Part shown: in pieces, positions 49,140-60,889 of the stretch | Layout: the number at the start of each line of letters is the position of its first letter | Position numbering within the stretch: the first letter of the stretch is position 1 | Made by a program: the position numbers and the translations under genes | The notes under the pieces: model-generated | Database searches by the model: none | What the model was told of the DNA's origin: nothing | The model's input: the letters and a program-made list of their open reading frames with translations, nothing else | Assembly: GCA_022747635.1 (NCBI GenBank) | Contig: JAKTNV010000002.1 | Coordinates: 1,902,001 to 1,966,000, forward strand | Source of the DNA: Hetaerina americana | Lineage: Eukaryota > Arthropoda > Insecta > Odonata > Calopterygidae | Reading direction: 5' to 3' | DNA length: 64,000 nucleotides

Positions 49140-49990
49140 TCGTTCCTATTTGGGGGACAGGACATTCACCGTGAGCTGGCACGGCACAGACTCTGGGTTT
49201 CGTCGGATCCAAGCCTCAGGGCTCTGTGCTCGGGCCAGTTCTCTTTAACATCTTCACCCGCGACATCCCTAGAAATCGTGGGTGCCACGGAATCCTGTCC
49301 CGCAGACAATGCGGCGCTTCTCTTCAGCTCGAAGGATAAAAATCTTGCCGTCGAGCGACTGCCGGCCACCGTCGACGACCTCCTCATCCGGTATCGTCGG
49401 TGGCGGATTGCAGCCAACGCCGCGAAGAGAAAAGCCATTCATTGTCTTCCATCCGGGCAGAGGAGCGCCGCCTGATCACAATCTGTCGGTGAACGGAGTC
49501 ATCCCTCCGTGGGAGTCTGAAGTCCTCTACCTCGGTGTGCTGATGGATTCCAAGCTCCACTGGACATCTCAGTGCGAGCGTGTCCGTGCAAAATTACTCG
49601 CGGCGTTGAAACGGTTTTGGTAAATTCTTCGTTCGCCGGTCCTTAGCGTGGAGACAAAAAGATCTTGTACGTATGCATCGCGGGTATGGCCTGGAGTGCC
49701 GAAGACGAGTCTCGCTAGAATTCAGATAATGTAGAATAGTGCCCTGTGGTGCATGTTGGGACGAGGTAGCTATGACCTCGTGTCACACATGCTTGGAACT
49801 TGGAGAGTCCGACTTTGTTGCTCGTATTCGAAGAATCTCCGAGGTGCAAGTGCGGCCTTGGGATCTCCACAAGCGACCAGTCTCAATCTGCCCTCCAGCC
49901 CTTACGCCAAAGAAGAAGCCGAGGAGATGCTGATGATATCGTCGACCCCACAGAGTCGCTATGAGAAGAACAAAAACGAGACCAATGCGT
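49140..49990 (+). mobile_element. Jockey-like LINE reverse transcriptase relic
   Basis: Frames in order: 'GDRTFTVSWHGTDSGFRRIQ' (about 49155), 'PQGSVLGPVLFNIFTRDIP' (about 49212-49270), and a palm block 'ADNAALLFSSKDKNL' in which the usual YADD has become ADN (about 49305). Then come 'TVDDLLIRYRRWRIAANAAK' and 'PWESEVLYLGVLMDSKLHWT', the thumb-region signature of jockey-type LINEs. Several frameshifts separate these blocks. Only this one copy occurs in the window. Confidence 0.8.
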
Positions 49991-51450
49991 CTTAGAAGAC
50001 GAAAACAGTCTAGGAAGACGGCGGTGAAGCCACAGCACAGGAAAGTACGTCGCGAAGAAGAGAGTAAATAGCGGCTTGAATATTAGTTGCCGACAGATAC
50101 TCAAAGAAGCGACAGTCATGAGACTTTTATAGTTTTAGAACTGCGCCCAATTTAATTCTGCGATCAGAATACCTCGTCCTACGTGAGACCTAGTGATAGG
50201 TAATACTGCTTTTACCGCACCGTCGCGTTTTCAGCGGACTCTTCCTAATTTTACTTTTCTGTCGGCATATTTCCTGTATATTTTAAACTCCCATTCAGTC
50301 GGCGTTGTATCCAAGTATTTATCGACTCTACGCTTGATATGGTTTTGCACTTGTATATCGCTATTTCTTCAATTGTTCCCGGCTCAACCTTGTGTAAATT
50401 CATGTTAATTGTATGAAGAACATAATGCATCCATTCCACTGTCCTCAGGAGGACAGTGGAAAGATACATTGTATTCTTCATTTAATCGCTATTTCTACTA
50501 ACTTAAGTCTCCTGAGGGGACCTTATCATTTTTATAAAGTAATTTCTACTATTTTTTAAAAATTTCAATTGCAATTTCCAGGTGTGTGCACCAGTTTTGA
50601 CTTGCCCTGGAGTAAGTTTACTTCTATCGTTATCAATTACGTCCATGTGACAGCGAATACCACTGTGAATCATCGGGTCGTCAAAAAATAAACAGATATT
50701 AATATAAACCACCGTATTGACAAAGTCGAAAACAACAAACAAGAGGGGACCGATGACAGCTCCTTGGTGAACCTAAGGTGCTAATAGCAGCATCGCACTG
50801 ATGTTCTTCAATGCAAGATAAGAAGTAAGACAAAGACCTTTTATACAAGATAACTTGGGCATTTCCTGATTTAGCGATTGCTGTTTTTATCTATTCCGTA
50901 ATTTTCTTAAGTGACAAATAACTTGCTAAGGGACACTTTCTTGGAAGCGTTACAAAACCCAGGAAAACCGTGCTAACTGGAACATAATTTTATCCCGATC
51001 GCAAAATATTATGAACAAATATTTCTAATTTGATCTCGTATTATCTACATTTCCGAAAACCATGCTGATATTTCATCAATAAATTCTACACGTGGAGATC
51101 ACTGATTATCGTATTGATAATTACATATTCGAGGTCCTCACATGAAAATGATGCAATGGACGGCTCACCCGCAGGTATTAATCATCAGCATACCAGCCAG
51201 ACCCGCCAGCCGCATTCAAAATAAACCCCGGCGGTATTTGAATATAGCGCCTTCAAACACATGTAATCCTTCGAAAAAACAATCAACCGTCGTCACAAGT
51301 TGTCCATAAATTGGCCTGATATCCCCGCTCTTACAAAATTATTTTACCAACGGTAAAAAGAGAGTATACTGGCATTCCTTCAAGGTAAACTAAGGCCAAA
51401 ATAACTCCCAAGGATTTCTGAAATAGACTATCAGTTCCTAAAACATTGTA
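49991..51450. other. No gene recognised
   Basis: About 1.5 kb of AT-rich DNA, with one long hairpin (50413-50481, own entry). Nothing else identified. Confidence 0.4.
50413..50481. repeat. 69-nt imperfect hairpin
   Basis: Arms of about 33 nt fold around a 4-nt loop (CAGG, 50446-50449). The inner 10 bp (CCACTGTCCT/AGGACAGTGG) are perfect, and the outer part (ATGAAGAA… with …TTCTTCAT) pairs with several mismatches. Size and shape are compatible with a microRNA-like precursor or a tiny palindromic element. Confidence 0.7.
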
Positions 51451-52203
51451 CGAGGGTCATCCGGAAAGTAGTACCCGTTCGTGAAATAAAGACACAAAAG
51501 TAAATATTAACAAACATAAAAAATTTTATTTGAAAGAGGATACTTTAAACTACTTCTCAACATAATCTCCAAGCAAATTAAGGCATTTGTCATAACGTGT
51601 GACAAGTTTCTGTATTCCTGCTGCATAGTCCTTCGCCGCCAGCTCATTGAGATACGCGAGGGACCCATCTTGCACAAATTTTTGCATAATGCAGATGGTG
51701 TTTAACAATTTCATGAACAATTGTTCGAGAAACATTGGGAAAATGCTCACAGATGTCATCAATTGTGACGCGCCGATCGTTCCTCACGAATTCGTCAACT
51801 GAGCTCACCAGTTGGTCTGTAATGACAGACGGTCTCCCCGAACGCTCATCGTCGTGTGTGTTCCCCCTCCCCATGTTGAAGTTGCGACACCACCGCCGAA
51901 CAGACGACTCGTCCATTACATTGTCTCCATACACCTCCTTTAATTGGCGATGAATATCACATGGGCGAACGTTTCTTGCATTGAGGAATTTAATCACTAC
52001 CCTCACTTCACAACTGGCGGCGTTCTCAATTTTTTTAAACATTGTAAACAATCACAGAAACAACACAGGCAATGCTAGCGTCACGCAACTTGGCTCAGAG
52101 AAGGCAGACAAGCCACTGAAGCTATCTGACCTCGTCCAGCGGCTACTCGCGTCGTCAGCACTTCATGCGGCACGAACGGGTACTACTTTCCGGATGACCC
52201 TCG
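51451..52203 (-). mobile_element. Mar1 copy 3
   Basis: A 753-bp inverted copy with perfect 33-bp terminal repeats and TA on both sides (51449-51450 and 52204-52205). It shares the 2-bp variant of copy 2 and differs from copies 1 and 2 at two positions I noticed (one Ala to Val change, one change in the 'RSGRPS' region). Confidence 0.95.
51644..52042 (-). pseudogene. Truncated Mar1 transposase (copy 3)
   Basis: Same 132-aa frame as the other Mar1 copies, with Val in place of Ala in 'CEVRVVIKF'. The HTH region is complete, the catalytic part absent, and the deletion join is the same. The frame is open despite having no catalytic role. Confidence 0.85.
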
Positions 52204-52205
52204 TA

Positions 52206-53212
52206 GAATGTAAACGAATTTAATAAGGACCTCCTGCGTCCGCCAATGATACTATAGCCAATGAAACAAATGTCCACGTGATTAATTTCTTTCCATTCAC
52301 CTAAGGATTCCTTCTTCCGCTAAATGACAAATATTTGAAAATACTAGAATTTTTATTCTTCCGTAATTGTGTGACTTCGACGAAAGGGTGGCGAAAATAA
52401 GTCACTCCACTGATGGTCCATGCGCATCTTCGAACAGGTTATCCTGGGGTAAAAACGCACGGATGAGATGACCAGCCACTCGACGAGCGAAACATCCACT
52501 CTCCTCCGCATTGTCCCTGTGCCCTCCACTTCATTAATGAAGCCGGGAGAAAGCGAGTATTTTTCTTTACATGACCCAGACAATGAAAACGTCCGTCCTG
52601 CCCCTTGTGACCGCGACAAGGTCGTCGCGGCCTTCCTCTCTTTTCGTCCGAAAGCACGCGCGCCCAGAGCGCGCGTGAGGCGGGTCGCCACGCCGAATGG
52701 CGGGGGCGCGTCCCGGTCCCACTGTCCATATCCTCCCGCCCCTCCCGGATCCAACGAGACGTCCCCGCCGGAGTGCATTCATCTGCGGAAAGAGAGTGCG
52801 TGTCTCGTGCTCGACCCCGGGAAGAGCATTCCCCTCCCTCGGCCCCACCCCACACCTAAGACGACGAGACAGGAATGACCGAGGAAGGAGTCCCGCGAAC
52901 GAGGACGAAACGCCTTTTTGGAATTCGACGCTCCCTCGCGCCGCAGCGGACAGACGACGAGGGAAACCAACGCCGGCGAATTAAAATTTTGTTAGATAAA
53001 AAGTTGACAGCAAGAGACTGTCGCCTTTTTGTTTTGCTATTTGCAGCTTACCGAGAGGAAGTTATTTAATGATGGAAAAAATTCTCAAAAAAGATTTTAC
53101 ATCGCCCTAGGATTCAAAGCCCTTTCCTCTCAGAATAGGCATCCATTTCCTTCTTCTGGTATTCATTCCCTTTAAGCCTCCAGCAGACTACAACATTTCC
53201 ACTCCTTTCTTG
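52206..53212. other. No gene recognised; CpG-rich island 52450-52960
   Basis: A CpG-rich block in which frames up to 141 codons are open on both strands. They are rich in Arg, Gly, Pro and Ser and share no motif with a known family. A host promoter or first exon cannot be excluded. Confidence 0.4.
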
Positions 53213-53213
53213 T

Positions 53214-53290
<77 letters not shown>

Positions 53291-53299
53291 CATACATAC
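53213..53299. repeat. (CA)n(TA)n(TACA)n array
   Basis: CA repeats, then about 44 bp TA, then TACA units, directly at the 5' truncation point of LINE-A copy 3. Confidence 0.95.
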
Positions 53300-54466
53300 G
53301 GGTAAGGTAATAGTTGGCACAGGAAAGATCCAAGAGAGATGGAAGGAATATATAGAAGAACTGTATAGTAAAGAACTTAGACTAACAAAGTTAGACGTTG
53401 AAAATGAATATGACGTAGAGGAAGACAGCTTGGGTCCAGGCATACTAGACAATGAGGTAGAAAGGGCATTAAGGGAAATGAAACTAAATAAGGCCGTGGG
53501 GGTGGATAACATTCCCGTGGAACTATTGAAATGCTTAGGAAAATGTGGGAGGAAGAGGCTATATGGGCTGATTCGTAGTATTTATGAGGAAGGAATCTGG
53601 CCGGAAGACTTTGTGAGATCCGTTTTAGCTCCTATACCGAAAAAGGTAAAGGCTACATCATGTGAGGTCTACAGGACGATAAGTTTGATATCCCACGCAG
53701 CTAAAGCTGTTCTCAGGATCATAAAAAAAGGATAGAGAGTAGGGCAAATGATTACTCAGGGGATGATCAGTTTGGGTTTAGGAAGGGGTGAGGTACGCGT
53801 GATGCCATTACAGTAATGAGATTATTAATCGAGAGGAATATAGAACACAACCAGGAGGTATTTGCCTGTTTCATTGATTTCGAAAAAGCGTTTGATAGAG
53901 TGAATTGGGATAACCTAATGAGCATATTGAAGAAAATAGGAATAGATTGGAGGGAAAGGAGGGTAAACCGCAACCTGTACATGTCTCAGACTGCTCAGGT
54001 GCGAGTGGGGAAAGGGGAGTCCGATTGGGCAGAGTTAGGAAGAGGTATAAGACAGGGTTGCCCATTATCACCGTTGCTGTTCAACCTGCATGCAGAGGAA
54101 ATGATCGAAGAGGCATGGGAAGGACTGGAGGTAGGAATGAGAGTGGGCGGGGAATTCGTAAAATCAGTTAGGTTCGCTAATGACCAAGCTTTAGTTTGTC
54201 AGTCAGCCAAGGGGCTGCAAGCGTTGCTGAGTGAATTGGAAATTCAGTGCGACAGGTATGGGATGAGAATCAATATTAATAAAACAAAGGTTATGCGATT
54301 TTCTAGAAAGAAAAAGGCTAAGCTTAACATTAATGTAGGAGGGCGAAAACTAGAGCAGGTAGAACGGTTTACGTATCTCGGAAGTGTTTTGGACCAACAT
54401 GGTCAAAGTAGCAGGGACGTAAGGAGAAGAATTGCATTAGGCAAGGAAGCTTTTACAAGGAGGAGT
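53300..54466 (+). mobile_element. LINE-A copy 3, RT segment
   Basis: Begins at '[20 protein letters not shown]' right after the TACA array, runs through '[11 protein letters not shown]', '[15 protein letters not shown]' and '[19 protein letters not shown]' to 'GKEAFTRR', and stops there. A frame change in an A-run near 53728 splits it. The palm motif reads FANDQAL (53 residues upstream of the end of the palm region, about 54174): the first catalytic Asp is Asn, so the RT would be inactive even if joined. Truncated at both ends. Confidence 0.85.
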
Positions 54467-54775
54467 GAAACATGCGAAAAACTTTTCCGATGGTCCATGC
54501 TTCTGATCCAGAGAGATCCACCACGCTCCATACGGATGTTTTCACGTATTGTTTCCTCGTTGGTAGTTCTACCTTCTTTGATCACAGCAGTTGTCTTTTC
54601 ATTGTGAATGCTCTCTTTGCTTGAGCTATTCTTCGCTTGATGTCTGTAGTCCTTCTTCCGTCCCATGTGAAGGTACTTCCGAGATAAGCGAAGGAATCCA
54701 CTTGCTCTAATTTTCGTCCTTTCAGTGTGATTAATGTTTTCATTTCTCTCTTCCACATACTAGGATTTTAGCCTA
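54467..54775 (-). mobile_element. RTE-like LINE fragment, opposite orientation
   Basis: Minus strand reads 'LEQVDSFAYLGSTFTWDGRR', 'DIKRRIAQAKRAFTMKRQLL', then 'KQYVKTSVWSV', parallel to 'LEQVEQFTYLGSVLDQ…RRRIALGKEAFTRRRE…VKTLIWSV' of LINE-A but clearly diverged, so a related but separate family. It meets LINE-A copy 3 at the AFTRR-coding region, giving a tail-to-tail junction. Confidence 0.75.
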
Positions 54776-57038
54776 CGTCTTTTTGTTCTTAGTTAATTTA
54801 TCAAAGGAATTTATTAAAGTATCTCCACTTTCATTGTGATTGCATTATCACACATCTTTGAGTAAGGTACTCCTTACGAATCGATACAATATGAATGGCA
54901 TTTAACCAGGCTATTCATCACGATTTTATTTGAGGCAACGTGATACCAATAAGGAATTATCATTTTATAATACACATCACAGGCCAAAAAACAAATTTAC
55001 CCTGAATATTCAAGAGATCTGACATTTTGGCGAAAGCTGAAATATTAGGGGGATCGGCATTCGGGAAAAGGGGCGCTTATGATGCACGAGCATTTGGATG
55101 GAGATGTGGCCGGCATAATAACTGAAATTCAAGATGGTATGCGCACTCGGACTTGGTTATGATATAAATATTTCAGGCGCCATACACTACAAATATTCTC
55201 GACACTGACTTTGAAATATGTAAGAAAAAGGCGGCCATCATTTACGTTGACAATTATTAGTTATCCCTTATCCAAGTTCTCTAATTTATAAAGCAACATT
55301 AGAAAACTATACCAAAGCAAACGGAATCAAAGAACGCGTGTGTGCACTGCGTGAGTGTACTATGGAAACACTATTCCCCCGTAGAGTAGAGACCGATTTA
55401 TGAAGAGCAGCGTTGAATGCATTCATTGTATTGTAAGTAGCTTCTAGCTGCGGAAAAATTAAATGAGTTATAGCTGACTGCTTCCGTTGCATCCAGTGGC
55501 TTTCTTCGCTCCTTTCCTTGGCTGTCGCAGTGCCTCTCACGACGGACGCCTCCAGTGGCTGGATTCCTCATCTCAACCCCACTCATCCTTCGGTTCCCCT
55601 CCTCCGAATGAGAGAGGAGAAGAAGTATTCTGAACGACTGACTGACGACCGCGTTGGGGAATTTGTGCAGCCTACATGACCAATAAGTTGAGAGTAATGT
55701 CTGAATATATTTATTCGAAAGCAGCCAGCTAATGCGACTCTATTTTCTGATTTTGTGGCATGCATCCTAGAGGTGGGGGGGGGGGGAACCCCGGATAGTG
55801 GTGAACCACACTTGGATCCTCGTAGTTGACGCACTCAAATGTACCAGTTTTTCTCCGTCCAGGCTTTCAATAAAAGTTACACACGAGAGATGCCATCTTT
55901 CTCGATAATTACTTGATCACAGCGATCCCAAGATAGGTCTCAATGCCGCACCAACGGATGGATCACCTCTCACTGATTACCGCTAAACTAGCAAGAGGTC
56001 TTCCAAGAAATACGAGATGCAACATGAATGAAGACCGTCAGGGTCAGGCCGAAACGTGGACAGACGAATTAAAGGACCCGAGTTGGACGCTTAAGAAGCG
56101 AGGTGAAAAAGGTGACTCGCCTGGAGCACGCCGGCGGGAAAGAAAGTTTCACCTCACTATTACGCGGGTGACGCTTTACGTATGTACGCCGAACTTCAAC
56201 TCAAGAGCTGTCGCAATTACCTATTATTTATGCTCGATGATTAAAAAAAGATGTTCATCCAAAACGATGAGTTCATCATTATATTTCCAGAAGTAATGAC
56301 GCGATGTGCCGCTTGGATGAATAGAGGGGGGAGGGGGTGGATGAGTGAGTGGAGAGGGCTGGAGAGGTGGGCCTATAATTCTTGAATGAGGGGAATAACC
56401 CCTCTAACCACCACCTTCACCCCCCCACCCCCCCCCCTTAATGATGGCCCGGGCACATACGTACGTGCACAGAGGGTTTGCGCCTCGAGGTGATGGCTTC
56501 TCAATGCGCGAGCCTCCGTATCCACCTCAAGGCCACGACCCGGCACCCACCACTGCGCCCTTTTGGAGCGGTCTAAATCCGCCGGACCGCTCCCTCCGTC
56601 CCCGGGTTGTGCCCGATGCATCAGCCGCCCGAATTCCCTTCCTCCATGAACGGGGGTCATGAAACACTTGGCATTGAACGAGAGGAGGAGATTTCCTCGC
56701 TCGACCACCGCCACCCATTGATTGACATTGAAAGCCAATGCAAAAATGGAGATTCTCTGTACGATCACAATATGCCACAAATTATATATTTTTTAAATTT
56801 TTTAGCCGTCGCAAAGTTTTGTTTTACCATCCCATAACAACGCATCCCTTTGTCTAGGTTCAAATTCTAAACTAATAAAGATAAATTAAAAATTATACAA
56901 AGGTTTGCATGTTTTTCACATCTCGGAGGCGCATTTCACAAAAAACCACCAATGTCTTCGAGTCAATGTACGAGTAGTTTTAAGTTTACCAAAAAAAAAG
57001 CAAAATTCAATTCTTGATGTTGCATGCCTGATCTTGAA
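54776..57038. other. No gene recognised; C/G-rich patches near 56320-56650
   Basis: About 2.3 kb. AT-rich at first; a G-run near 55774 and a C-rich stretch near 56410-56440. Frames here (up to 135 codons at 56373-56780) have no recognisable domain. Confidence 0.4.
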
Positions 57039-57080
57039 CGACACCCTGCCAATCACCCTCGGGGTGACTTCCAGGGTACC
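57039..57080 (+). mobile_element. Possible LINE-B terminus
   Basis: 'GACACCCTGCCAATCACCCT' followed by 'GGGTGACTTCCAGGGTACC' has the same order of blocks as the LINE-B end at 2235-2277. Too short to be sure. Confidence 0.35.
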
Positions 57081-58839
57081 ACGTGGAAACAAAAGAAACT
57101 CCAGGAGTAGTTATAAGCCAAATTATAGGATAATACCTCATAAAAGCAAAAATTAATTGTGAAAAAATCAAGCGCCGGTGAAACAATGACCGAGAGTTAT
57201 CATTCAATTTCGACGAAGGAACTCCAAATCTCCAACCAGGTTTACGGGTATCTACCTTCGATTTACAATTGATGCAATCTGTATGATTCTTCGGACAGGT
57301 AAATGAATGAAAATTAATAAAAGTTAGCATGATAACTTATAGTTTTCAAGGATCTTCAGAAAGATCCACAGCGCGATGATCGACTCCATGCGCAAACATA
57401 GTGGATCGATTTATTTTCAAATTTTAAGTTACGACACTTAGGCGCGAGGATATCGGCACGCAGTCGGTAAGCACTTGCTCATCCCATCAATTTCAACGAA
57501 TCGAGAGGATTCATGTTCGTATACCATGGGCCAGATTTCGAGTTCACGCCATTGAAACGTTTCCGATGAGAGCTGAGTATGGCGAGGTGCCTCACTTAAA
57601 ACCGAGGAAAATATATTCCACATGCTTTATTGACGGCATTCTTCTCCCGCCGAGGGCGTCTCTCCTCCGTAGCTCACACGTGATGTGGTTAGCGAGGGAG
57701 ATGATACGCACAGGGTGGGGGCGAGATTAGCTCACGCCTTCCCTCTCACCTGTCTTTTCGCGGCCTCTAACGGGCATCGGCTTTCATGACTTATTCATAC
57801 TTGTGCGAAGTCGGCGCGCCGGCCCTCCGCCCCCGACGACTCCGCCCTGCCCCAAGCAACAACCCCCCCGCGAGCAATGCGGCAGTCCCGCGCGAAAAAA
57901 GGGAGAGGGGTGGGGTGGCGTTTCGTGGCACAGGTAAGTCACACGCGGGAAACAAACAGGAAAGCGTTGACGACGCACCAGCCGATCCCTGGCGACCAAC
58001 TGACCTCTCCCGCTCCACCCCCCCTCGCCCCGCGTCAGAGTACAAACCGCACCCCTCCCTCCCGCCCCAATCCACCGCGCCCCCCTCGGGTGCTGCTAGT
58101 CATCCCCCTGCGACCCCCTCCACACCGCCCAACAGTCACCCAAAGCCACGCTATAATTAGCCTGCTCCACCGGAAAATTCCCCCCGTGACCTTGAAGCCC
58201 GGTCTCACCCACTCCCCCCCTCTCCTCCCCCCACTTCCTTCCCACCAACCCCTCCACTAATCCCGCCCCTCTCTTCCCACCCCCCAGTTCAAACCCCGGC
58301 CTCCAACAAACACGCACGCACCCCCCCCTCCATCCTACACGCGTACTCTCCCTTTCCAACCAGAAACTCGTGGAGGGACGTAATCTGCCCCTCCGATGGC
58401 GCGTAAGCCGTCCGTCCGTCGCGACGGGCCAGGTTCGTATCCCGACTCCTTCGCTCGCGGGGAGGGGGGAGCGGAATAAAGCGATGGGAGGGGAGGGGAG
58501 TACAGGACCGAAGCTATTGGATATCGCCGCGTCGGTCCCACAATGGCGATTGCTCCGCGTCTGCTCGCGATGCTGAAGCGGTTGGTTGTTCTGCGGGGAC
58601 TTTTCACGGGATCTAGAAAATCGCAATTTCCACAGTTTGAAAGCAAATTCAGAGAAACACGTTCGTAACGACTTCGCCTCAGTAGGGAGATTGATTTCGA
58701 TTCATCGGATTGGATGTAGGCAGTAATCGCCTGGGTGCCCTCTGAGAAGGCTTTAAATGCTTTATACCGACAAATACGCAGTTATAGAAATTGTGCAACA
58801 AAGGAAATGGCGACAAGGACATAAACTACGAAATAGAGG
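57081..58839. other. No gene recognised; GC-rich 57730-58600
   Basis: A large CpG/C-rich island with Pro-rich frames on the + strand (57786-58260) and Arg/Gly-rich frames on the other. A 176-codon minus frame (58096-58626) also lacks any known motif. The length of the island makes it the best candidate in the window for a host CpG-rich regulatory region, but that is inference from composition. Confidence 0.4.
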
Positions 58840-59805
58840 GTTCAGTGCTAACTATGGCCATTACAATTTAAATATTTGGGGTTAGTTCTAACACCACGCC
58901 TTTCATGGGGAGCACATATCTGGGCAATGTGCGGATCAGCTTTAAAGAAACTTGGCTTCATAAAACGGGTGGCGGGGAAATGCAATGAGAAAGTTAAAGA
59001 GAGGTGTTACTTTGCTCTAGTTAGACCTCATTCGGAATATGCCGCTAGTATTTGGGATACTTGGGAGAAAATTTGGCAAAAAGAATTAGATAAAGTCCAG
59101 AGAAAATCCGCCGCATTCGTTAAAAATTGTTATGATAAGAACACAAGAGTGGCAGGTCTCCTCTTGGGGGAATTAGGCTGGGAGCCACTTGAAGTACGGA
59201 GAGTACAAGCAAGACTTTACATTCTGGTGCTTACCAGGTTTTTTACTAGAAAGCTACGGTGGACCAGCGACTCTCGGTGATAAACAAGAACATCACTTCA
59301 GGTTGGGAGCCACTCTAAATACGAAGAGAAAAAGCGGGACTTAGACTTTTAGAAAGGGTCAGAACAAACGAGTTTAACGATGACACTGAGGGAATTATTA
59401 TGACCCCAACTACTTGAGGGTATCAGACCACTAAGATAAAATAAGGGAGATAGATTCCAGTGCAGATAGATACAAATACTCATTCTTTCCCTGAACAATC
59501 AGAAATCATAGTGTTAATAAACCGAAGTCACTATAGAAATAATAGAAACATTTAGTTCACGAGTCGGAACAAAATTAAACATTGCAAAGACATCAGGTGT
59601 ATAAGTGGGCGCTTGTGTATGTTAGTGGGTAGTTTGTGTGTTTGCATCTGTTTGGGTTGTACGGGTTTTTGCATGAATGTATACCATTTTTTGTTTGTGG
59701 ATTATATATATAAAATTGTGGCTTTTGCATGCGGTTTTTTCTCTCTTAATTACGGGTGGTGTCCTAACACCCCTCGCCACACGCCCTTGCGGCGGTTTGC
59801 GTGGT
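58840..59805 (+). mobile_element. LINE-B2 RT C-terminus with 3' end
   Basis: An open stretch at 58876-59280 reads 'LTPRLSWGAHI', 'ALKKLGFIKRVAGKCNEKVK', 'LVRPHSEYAASIWD', 'KELDKVQRKSAAFVKNCYDK' and 'LGELGWEPLEVRR': the C-terminal domain of a CR1/L2-like RT, parallel to LINE-B at 1750-1990. It continues through a decayed 3' region and ends at the CTAACACCCCTCGCCACACG terminus near 59800, which is also found at 45690-45740. Confidence 0.85.
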
Positions 59806-60076
59806 ACTAAGTAGATATAGATGTAAAGCGCTGGGCCAAGTCGCTTCGTTCGAGGCGTCCAAGTGGGAAACGGACACAGACGAAGCCATCCGGCAATGGC
59901 TCGACAGAGAAACTTCAATTGGAGAATGTGACACATTGTTAGGAAATTTAAAATCACGAGCGATGGCATGGTTTACATGAAAAATACGAAATGTAAATGA
60001 GTTCTTTGAAACCCCAGTGGGCATAATACCCACTAAGATAATATTATGTAACGTTTTTCTATTAAATATATCTACC

Positions 60077-60270
60077 TAAGAGGGCGTTGGACTACTGACC
60101 GGAGATCCCGGGTTCGATTCCCGGGCAAGGCACTCTGGGCGCCTGCAGCTCCACCCAAGCTATGTGATTTTTCGGGTACCAGGTCTTCCTGGGAAACCAT
60201 AACCGGCACAGGGAAAGGAACTGGCCCCCCTACCCTGATGTGTGAATTTCGCACGCCGTATAAGGCTAAA
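60077..60270 (+). mobile_element. SINE1, 5'-truncated
   Basis: Begins inside the tRNA-like head (GGCGTTGGACTACTGACCGG), has box B GGTTCGATTCC, the 'GGTACCAGGTCTTCCTGGGA' body and 'CCCCTACCCTGATGTGTGAA', and stops before the T-rich tail. Opposite in strand to the copies at 24.7 and 29.3 kb. Confidence 0.85.
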
Positions 60271-60889
60271 TACTGGGTGAACTGAATTGAAATTTGGATT
60301 TGGTGAAATTTAAATTTGATCATGGCCCAGGATTCACACTGGGAGAGGAGTCAGCTTGCCCCGGCGATCAAAACGACCTCAGTGAACCAGTGAGTGAACA
60401 TTGCGTTACCTTAATATTTAAAAAAAACCATGTATGTATGATACAATGGCTAATCTTTTGACTTCCTGATTATCATAAATGCTCTTTCTCGCCAAGGAAT
60501 CTAAAGCCGCTACTTACTTGAACGTGGCGAGCATGAGACACCGAAGAAGGGCGATCAATCTCCCGATTGCTCTGGGCCAACTTTGCGAACCAGGGTGGGT
60601 CCCGTGGGGCTGCATAATATCAAGCATTAACGTTTATACGAAGCACTTGGAAGGATTTCACCGGGAGCAATACCCACTCATTTATCACAAAAGTTCAAAA
60701 GAACGTACGCCGGTCATAAAAAAACTTTTCAAATTTATGTAAAAGAAATTCTCGGGCACCACCACTAAAATCCCCAACTTATCACCACGTATCTTGGGTT
60801 GCCGGATATTAACAGCGTTGTACAACACAAATTAATTCTACTGCAATAATTCATAATTATTACATCTCCATAAAATTTAATATATTATA
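60271..60889. other. Nothing recognised
   Basis: AT-rich DNA; an 87-codon frame at 60479-60742 has no recognisable motif. Confidence 0.4.

Noticed and set aside
52468..52878. A 136-codon open frame (and opposing frames of 138-141 codons) in a CpG-rich block as a host gene
   Set aside because: All frames in this GC-rich block are open to similar lengths, with biased Arg/Pro/Ser/Gly composition and no motif.
57350..57372. A small GGATCTT/AAGATCC hairpin
   Set aside because: Seven base pairs in AT-rich DNA is not above chance, and intrinsic terminators are not expected in a nuclear animal genome.
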